Source of the DNA: Macrotis lagotis
Lineage: Eukaryota > Chordata > Mammalia > Peramelemorphia > Peramelidae
Direction: 5' to 3'
Length of the DNA: 64,000 bases
Assembly: GCF_037893015.1 (NCBI RefSeq)
Contig: NC_133660.1
Location: 281,171,067-281,235,066, forward strand
Shown piece after piece: positions 23,701-64,000 of this stretch (its first letter is position 1; every line of letters starts with the position of its first letter). Under the pieces are notes generated by a model, which saw only the letters and a list, made by a program, of their open reading frames with translations, was not told the DNA's origin and did no database searches. Both the position numbers and the translations under genes were made by a program.

Positions 23701-24369
23701 AAATCATCATTAACTTGAAGATAGGATTAGAAGAGAGGCCAGTATGACAAAGAAGTCACATGATGAAGCCTTGAGGGTTTTGAGTGACTGCAAGGTTATC
23801 ATTCCATTCCTCCCATTTCTGTGAATTACCATGTGCAAGGTCATTGAACTAGCCACTGGAGATGAGTCAATGCCAAAAAGGCTAGTTCAATCACCCAAGT
23901 CTAAGTTCACCAGCTGCCAAAGAAGTAAAAGAGCTTCTCTGGGGTGATCCCCAGCCCTGCAATCAAGAGTGAGTCCCAGGGACTCACTCATTGTCCCAGG
24001 ATGATCAGACTACACTCCTATTCAGAAGGAAATTGTCAGTTGGACACTTTGACCTGCTGCAGAGGGCCTGCCCCTCAAGGCTTCGCTATTGAACATTTAA
24101 CATCTAGGAAGTCATGAAAGCACTGTACCTGGTGAATCTGCCCACAGGGCACTCATTTGTTAGTTTTCCTTAGTCAGCAGAGTACTTTCCCATTTCCTTT
24201 GAAGTGCAAGGGAAGAGCTTTCCTATAAAGGGCAACTTGCCACTGGCCCAGCACAATGTTGGGCAAAAAGGGCCACATCTTCCTGGTGCCCGGCATCATC
24301 TTGGACTTTTCACCTGCTCTCAGTCCCCACATCCAAAATGATGCCAAGACCTGTCAACTTCACCTCTGT

Positions 24370-24900
24370 GACACCTCTCCAATAGGCCCCCTTCTTTTCT
24401 CTGACGCTGCCCCGACTTGGGGAGAGGTCGTCTTCACCTCATAACCTCTACTATTACAAATACTGGTAGGTCACCTGTCTCCAGTCTGTCCCTAGTCTAG
24501 TCCACTCTCCACCCAGCCATCAAAGTGATCTTCCTAAAGTACAGGTCTGAGTCACTTATCTATTCCGTCAATTCCAATGGCTCCCTATCACCTCCAGGAT
24601 CACATGCAGACTCTGTTGCTTGTGTTTTTTTTTCCTGGCAAGGCAATGGGGTTAAGTGACTTGTCCAAGGTCACACAGCTAGGTAATAATTTATTAAGTG
24701 TCTGAAGTCGGATTTGAACTCCAGTCCTTCTGACTTTAGGGTTGGTGCTCTATCCACTGCACCAGCAAACTGTCCCTATTGCTTGTTTTTTAAGAGTCTT
24801 TTATCAATACCTCCCCTATCCTTCAACCCAGTGAGGTTATCCTGCTACGTCCCCTTCATTTTATATGAGGACTCCAAGGCCCAGAGGGAAAGCTAGCTTG
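24370..24900 (+). repeat. L2-type LINE fragment split by a SINE
   Basis: AAAGTGATCTTCCTAAAGTA, then CCAATGGCTCCCTATCACCT match the central 3' part of L2; the element seems to continue after the SINE at 24624-24778. Confidence 0.45.
24624..24778 (-). mobile_element. SINE with 8-bp target duplication
   Basis: Antisense copy flanked by TTGCTTGT at 24616-24623 and 24779-24786. Confidence 0.87.
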
Positions 24901-26399
24901 CTCAGGGACAGTCAATGGGAGACCCCTGGGTTGAGACTTACAATCCATCTCTCCAATGCACTATGAAAACTTCTTCTGCCTCAGTTTTCCTCCCTTTAAA
25001 AAGAGGGATAAAATATTTGCTCTACCTCCGTCTTAGGGCTGTGGTCATTAAATGAGATCACACACGCACAGATGCCTATATTTGATACTCTGTGAACCCT
25101 GGAGCATGATATTACTGTAAATCATCATTGTTGTTTTTATCAAGACTAGTGTATATTGCCTGCTGAACTGAGATGAAGAGGAAGGGAGGCGACGTCCATG
25201 GGAAGGCATCAAGGAGAGAAGAACAGGTTAGAAGGCGAAATGTTTGCTCACTGCTAAATGATATTTTGAGACACTTTTAAAATCTTATCTGGATTCAATG
25301 ATATTAACACTTTGTTCTACAGGGCACCTTCTAGTATGGAAAACAGAGGTTCCAAGATGGAGTGAGCGACCCAAGTCACATAGCTTAAGCTGAGTCGGAC
25401 CAGAGCCAGCTCCTTTGGCCCCATGGCCGGCAGGGACGAAGGCCCTACTTGATTTTTTGCTAGAGTTTCTTCCTCTCCCCCTCCAAGAAAAAAAGGAACT
25501 AAACCAAGTTCCTTCAGTCTTAAAGAGGATGAAGTCAAAAACCTTTGGACAAGAAGCCAATGCTCAAAGCAAGGCTCATCCACTTGGAGCAAATAAATCG
25601 GCAGCAGGGGCGAGGCTGGGTGGTTGGTAGGAACATGGACGCCAGGGACGCTGGGGCTCCATAGGCTTCCGCAGCCAGATCTCTGCCAGCTTGCTCTTTG
25701 CAGGGTCTGAGCTCCTGGGAATTTCTCTAATATCCTTAATGAGGCAACTTCTCTGTCCCCCCGGGGGGCCGCAGGCCCACAAAAGCTCCCCTGCTTTTTC
25801 CCAGCTCAACTGGGCAGGAATCAGAAAAGAAAGCAGTCATTTCACTGCGCAGTCCCCTCTTTTCTCCTTGGGAGATTGCCAGCATTCCTCCAAGATTAAC
25901 CAGCCTCATGTCATTGGTTAGTATGACAAAGGGGACCGTCACCTGGGCAGCCAGAACCCTCTCCGGGGCCTGCCCTGCTCCAGAGACCTTGGGCTTCTGC
26001 CACCTCCCTCCCCAGCTCCCGCACTGGGCAAAACGAGCTCCCCTTGAGGTGAAGGCCGTGCTGTGGCCTGCCTCCAGCAAGGCAGGCAAGGCCCGGCCTA
26101 CCTCCAGCTAGGAGTCTCATGTGCTTGGAAAGGGAAGGCAGCCCTGGTCCAGGTCCCTGAAGGCCCGTTCAACTTCCTGGCACCTCTGTAAAATGAGCCC
26201 TTGTCGGCATTCCTGGAATCTGGGGGAGGGGGCAAGGGCCCAGGTTTCCCAGGGCCTGCGGTCTAAAAGCAGACTTTTGTGACTCGGGGCCAGACAGAAG
26301 CCGCCCAGTAGGTCCAGGGCGGGCTCTGCATCTGGCCCTTTTGGCCTGCACCCCAGGAGCCACCAGGTCATCTCCCCAGTAGGGAGACAGGTGCTGGCC
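24901..26399. other. Intergenic DNA upstream of the CpG island
   Basis: Free of young SINEs. G/C content rises toward 26,400. Overlapping frames on both strands, none recognised. No splice donor-linked upstream CHKA exon is evident. Confidence 0.5.
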
Positions 26400-26601
26400 C
26401 GGCTGTGCAGCGGGAGGCAAGGGGCCCCTGGGCAGCCGGAGAAAGCTGCTTGGCCTCAGCACAAACCGGCCCAACAATGGCTCGGGGCTGGGGCCATGCC
26501 CAAGAGGAGGCCCGCGGCTTGGGCCGGGCGGGCCATCCCGGGCCAGCCCGGGCCGAGGAGCACCCCGCCGGCCTGAGACCCGGGGGAAGCTCTGAGGGCC
26601 A

Positions 26602-26915
26602 GGGCCCGGGGGGCGGCCAGGGACGGGGGGGGGGGGGCGGCCAGGGCCCTGGGGGGCGGCCAGGGACGGGGGGGGGGGCGGCCAGGGCCCGGGGGGGGGG
26701 GCGGCCAGGGCCCTGGGGGGCGGCCAGGGACGGGGGGGGGGCAGGGCTCTGGGGGGGGGCGGCCAGGGCCCGGGGGGGGGCGGCCAGGGCCCGGGGGGGG
26801 GGCGGCCAGGGACGGCGGGGGGGGGGCGGCCAGGGCCCGGGGGGGGCGGCCAGGGCCCGGGGGGGGGCGGCCAGGGACGGCGGGGGGGGGCGGCCAGGGC
26901 CCGGGGGGGCGGCTG
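26602..26915 (+). repeat. G-rich minisatellite upstream of CHKA
   Basis: About 14 imperfect tandem units of 18-26 bp. Each has a core GCGGCCAGGG, then CCCG, CCCT or ACGG, then a run of about 5-12 G. Cores begin near 26612, 26638, 26656, 26679, 26702, 26721, 26760, 26781, 26803, 26827, 26847, 26868 and 26891, with one core-less unit near 26741. Variation is mostly in G-run length. The minus strand reads as long Pro-rich frames purely because of this repeat. Confidence 0.93.
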
Positions 26916-27432
26916 AGGCCGGGCCCCGGAGGCCAAGGGCCACCCAGGCCGCGGGCCACCCCCAGGCTCTGCACCGGCGAGCCCCCCCAGTCCTCCGCCC
27001 GCCAGCCGGGCCCCCCCTCCCGCGGGTGCCACTGGGTTTCCAGCGGCCCTAAAAAGGGTCCAAGGAGCCCCCGGCCCAGCCTCCCGCCTCGGCCCCATCT
27101 TCCTGCTTCCCCTCCCCCCGCGCCGGCCTCCCCTCCACCTGTTCCCCGCTCCGCGCCCGCCCCGCCCACTCCGCTCGCCCCTCCACCTGTTCCTCCCTCC
27201 CCTCCCCCTCGCCGGGCCCCCTCCCGCCCCTCCGCCCTTCTCCCCTCCCCTCCCCTCCCCCCCGCCCCCGCCCCCGGCCCCCGGCCCGGCCCCGCCCCCG
27301 CCCCCCGCTCGCGGCCAGGCCGCGGAGCCCGAGGCGCCGGGGGGCGGGGCCCGCGCTCTCCCCGCCCCGCGGCCGGCGCCGGCGGCCGTTGGCTGTGAGG
27401 CGGGGCCGGGGGCGGGGCCGGGCCGGCGGCCG

Positions 27433-27437
27433 CCAAT
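27433..27437 (+). promoter_or_regulatory. CCAAT box (NF-Y type)
   Basis: CCAAT in the context CGCCAATGGG, 17 bp before the CRE and about 275 bp before the ATG. A match to a five-base motif is weak alone; its place in the island promoter supports it. Confidence 0.55.
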
Positions 27438-27453
27438 GGGCGCGGGCGGCCTG

Positions 27454-27461
27454 TGACGTCA
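27454..27461. promoter_or_regulatory. Perfect palindromic CRE (CREB/ATF site)
   Basis: TGACGTCA, the full palindromic cAMP-response element, about 250 bp upstream of the start codon inside the CpG island. Full CREs near CpG-island starts are usually bound by CREB/ATF proteins; binding here is inferred. Confidence 0.6.
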
Positions 27462-27479
27462 CGGGCGGCGGGGGCTCCT

Positions 27480-61970
<34,491 letters not shown>

Positions 61971-62127
61971 AGCTGGGGGCCCGCTTGAAGCAGGGGTTCC
62001 TACGCCGTGTGTGTGAAGAGAGCCGCTGGGCGGGATTTCTCCTCTGTGCTTGACTCCTGTTCCTGCAGCCCAGGAGGTGGAGCCCGCCTCTACTGGGAAC
62101 ACCTGGGGCTGTGACTCCAGAGACTGT

Positions 62128-62133
62128 ATTAAA
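62128..62133 (+). terminator. Proximal poly(A) signal ATTAAA
   Basis: Second-commonest mammalian signal, 158 nt after the stop codon, followed by GTTGAGTGACGTTTGC. It would give a short 3' UTR of roughly 180 nt. Confidence 0.5.
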
Positions 62134-63059
62134 GTTGAGTGACGTTTGCTTCCTGTCTCGTTGACGATTTCATGGAGAGTCTTTGACATGAGATCGGGAA
62201 GCAAACAAGATTGCGTCATCTGAGTGTCTCCTCATCCTTTCCTCCTCCTCCTGGCAGGTGGGGAGCTTACCCCACCCCCAAGAGCCAGCAGCATTCCGGG
62301 GTGGGGGGGGGCTGGTTCTTATTGTTTCATGGTTATGTATTTTTTAAATGTGCTGGTAAAGGTTTTGGCCATGGCCATACATCGTAGACACTACTAGCTT
62401 GCAGAAGGAAACAGGAGCTGCCCTCAGTGTCACGGGGGCACCACTAGGACACTACCATTCCCAACCCTTGGGTCCAAATCGCTGATGCTCGGGAAAGCAC
62501 GTCAGCACAGAGCTCACCTGTAGCTACCTTGTGACTGGCGTCCGTGCTTCATCATCCAGACGTATCTGACTGTAACTGGAAAAGGTCCCCAATTGCTGGA
62601 CTGCCAGGGAGCCTATGGTGGGGCCGGAAGGCTGGGGGCAGTGGGGAGGGACTGACAAGCTGCCACGAGCTTCCTCCGGCTGATGGGCTGTGGCAGCACT
62701 CTCCTGCAATGCCATGGCCCTCAGCTTCCCCCTAGCCTCGCCCCTCCTGTGTGGTGGGGAAGGGAATAACTGAATAAGGGAGTAAGAACAGTTGGTCTTC
62801 CTCCTCCTCCCACCAATTGTGGGGCGGGAAGGGAACCCTTGCACAGCCCCAACTTCTGCCTTATGGCACCCCTCCAGTACCACGATTGGGGTGACCAGTG
62901 GACTGTGCTGTGACGGGAGGGGGAGGGAAGTATCGCTGTGATATGTCCATAGGTATTACATGACTCTCTAAGGTAAACCTGGAGCTTTTTTACTCTGAAC
63001 TTTTATTTGAGTTGTTTGTGCAAACATTTCTGCCACCACACAGATTGTACTATACTAAA

Positions 63060-63065
63060 AATAAA
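63060..63065 (+). terminator. Distal poly(A) signal AATAAA
   Basis: Canonical hexamer with a GT-rich element about 30-55 nt downstream. Likely main 3' end of the CHKA transcript. Confidence 0.75.
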
Positions 63066-63085
63066 GTTTTAAAATCAGTCCGAGC

Positions 63086-64000
63086 TTGGCAACACTGTTC
63101 TTGGGTGTTGGCAGCGTTTTCATAGTGGTGTTAATGGGATTTTGGTTTGTGTTTTATGAGAGTACTCTCAAGGAAGGGGAGGAGAAGATTGGGAAAATAG
63201 GATGTGGAAAACAAGACGGACAAAAGCGACATCACCACCTGCTGAAGCCAGCACTGGGGCGCCTGCCCCGTCTGGAGCCTCCCTTCTGGGCTGCGGTCTC
63301 CAACCTTCACAGCCCCTCCAGAGTTTGCCCTTGGCCAGAATTCTGGGTGGAGGTCTAGGACACAGCGGAATGGGGGAAGAGTTGAGGGAAGAAAAATAGG
63401 GGCCCATTGGGGGCATGAGTAGATGGATATCCCCCAAGTGCCTTCATAAGCGAGGAAGATGACAAATTCCAAAGGGCCAGCGCTGCACGGACTAGCGATG
63501 TCTGCGGAGTCAACCCAGAAGGAAAATCAGATATCCAACCATCCACCCAACCCTCCACACCGATCGATGCAGCAAAACATCCCCCCTCCCGGTAGGAGTG
63601 TAGACCAGAGCTGGAGAATTGAGGGCGAGCCTGGTCAGCAAGCTGGGGGGTTGTCTATACCCCAAGCCTAGGCTCTGGAGAAAGGCTGGTTTGATGACAA
63701 AAGCACCAGTTTCCCAGTTTGGTTATGTCACATCGTAGCTGTGTGATCTTGGCTTCCCAGAATTGGACAATTTTAAAGTTTGGAAGGGGCCTGCATGTGT
63801 ACAACGGGCAGCAGGCACAGCAGTGAATAGGTCAACTGGCCTGAAGAAAAGCCTGCACTAGATCCTCCCACCTTGACCAGCTCTGCCCCAGTCATTGCAC
63901 TGCTCTGCCTCAGTTTCCCCTCTTATGCTTTGGCAGCCTTAGGTGACAGGTGAATGCCAGCTAGCCATGGGTGGTACCCATGCCACCTTGGGGCAGCATG
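63086..64000. other. Intergenic DNA downstream of CHKA
   Basis: No gene seen. A faint MIR-like patch lies near 63690-63930 (TAGCTGTGTGATCTTGG, CTCAGTTTCCCC). In human the convergent neighbour is TCIRG1, but its conserved C-terminal sequence is not found on the - strand here. Confidence 0.6.

Larger units (their letters stand above)
61971..63085 (+). other. CHKA: CHKA 3' UTR with two candidate poly(A) signals
   Basis: Begins after the TGA. A proximal ATTAAA at 62128-62133 is followed by a GT/T-rich stretch. A distal AATAAA at 63060-63065 is followed within 40 nt by TGTTCTTGGGTGTTGG, a typical downstream element. A length of about 1.1 kb fits a mammalian CHKA message. The end coordinate is approximate. 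Confidence 0.75.

Noticed and set aside
1..26400. 3' end of KMT5B or an upstream CHKA exon
   Set aside because: Expected from human gene order, but no exon-like conserved frame is visible; the region is repeat-dense.
26602..26915. CRISPR-like array
   Set aside because: Units are contiguous with no unique spacers, and the DNA is vertebrate.
63086..64000. 3' exon of the human neighbour TCIRG1 on the - strand
   Set aside because: I looked for its conserved C-terminal residues and did not find them; the gene may begin just beyond the window.

Overview
The window is nuclear DNA of a marsupial. The main evidence is about 25 closely similar copies of a tRNA-type SINE (head GGCTAGGTGG, box-B-like GTTCAAATCC, tail CATTTGCCTTGCAAAAACC), together with many marsupial-type L1 ends, RTE (BovB-like) LINE remains, L2/CR1-type fragments and old MIR-type repeats. 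The SINE tail recalls WSINE1 of Australian marsupials more than the opossum SINE1, but that is a weak inference from memory; the species is not determined.

Layout. Positions 1-26,400 look intergenic: nested LINE debris, a probable 670-bp solo LTR inside an L1, a dozen SINEs, microsatellites and old MIR/L2 pieces, with no gene I can support. From about 26,400 to 28,260 there is a CpG island. Its upstream half is a G-rich minisatellite of about 14 units. Its downstream half is a TATA-less promoter with GC boxes, a CCAAT box and a perfect CRE (TGACGTCA). Positions 27,711-61,970 hold one complete protein gene on the + strand, CHKA (choline kinase alpha), in 12 coding exons, all with GT-AG introns and continuous phase. 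The spliced reading frame is 1,389 nt, or 462 residues (human long form 457). All ATP- and choline-site residues I checked are present at human numbering +5. The 3' UTR runs to about 63,085 and has two candidate poly(A) signals. The last 0.9 kb is intergenic; the human neighbour TCIRG1 is not visible.

Working of the gene. Choline kinase makes phosphocholine, the first step of the CDP-choline route to phosphatidylcholine. The 54-nt exon 3 that separates the long and short isoforms of human and mouse CHKA is intact and in frame, so the isoform choice probably exists here too.

I found no undescribed biological system. The points most worth a second look are structural: a near-perfect inverted SINE pair 185 nt upstream of exon 2, a one-mismatch 129-bp tandem duplication about 100 bp before exon 7, the G-rich minisatellite next to the promoter, a 13-kb stretch without young SINEs covering introns 2-7, the solo LTR, and a LINE/SINE pair sharing a BovB-like 3' tail.
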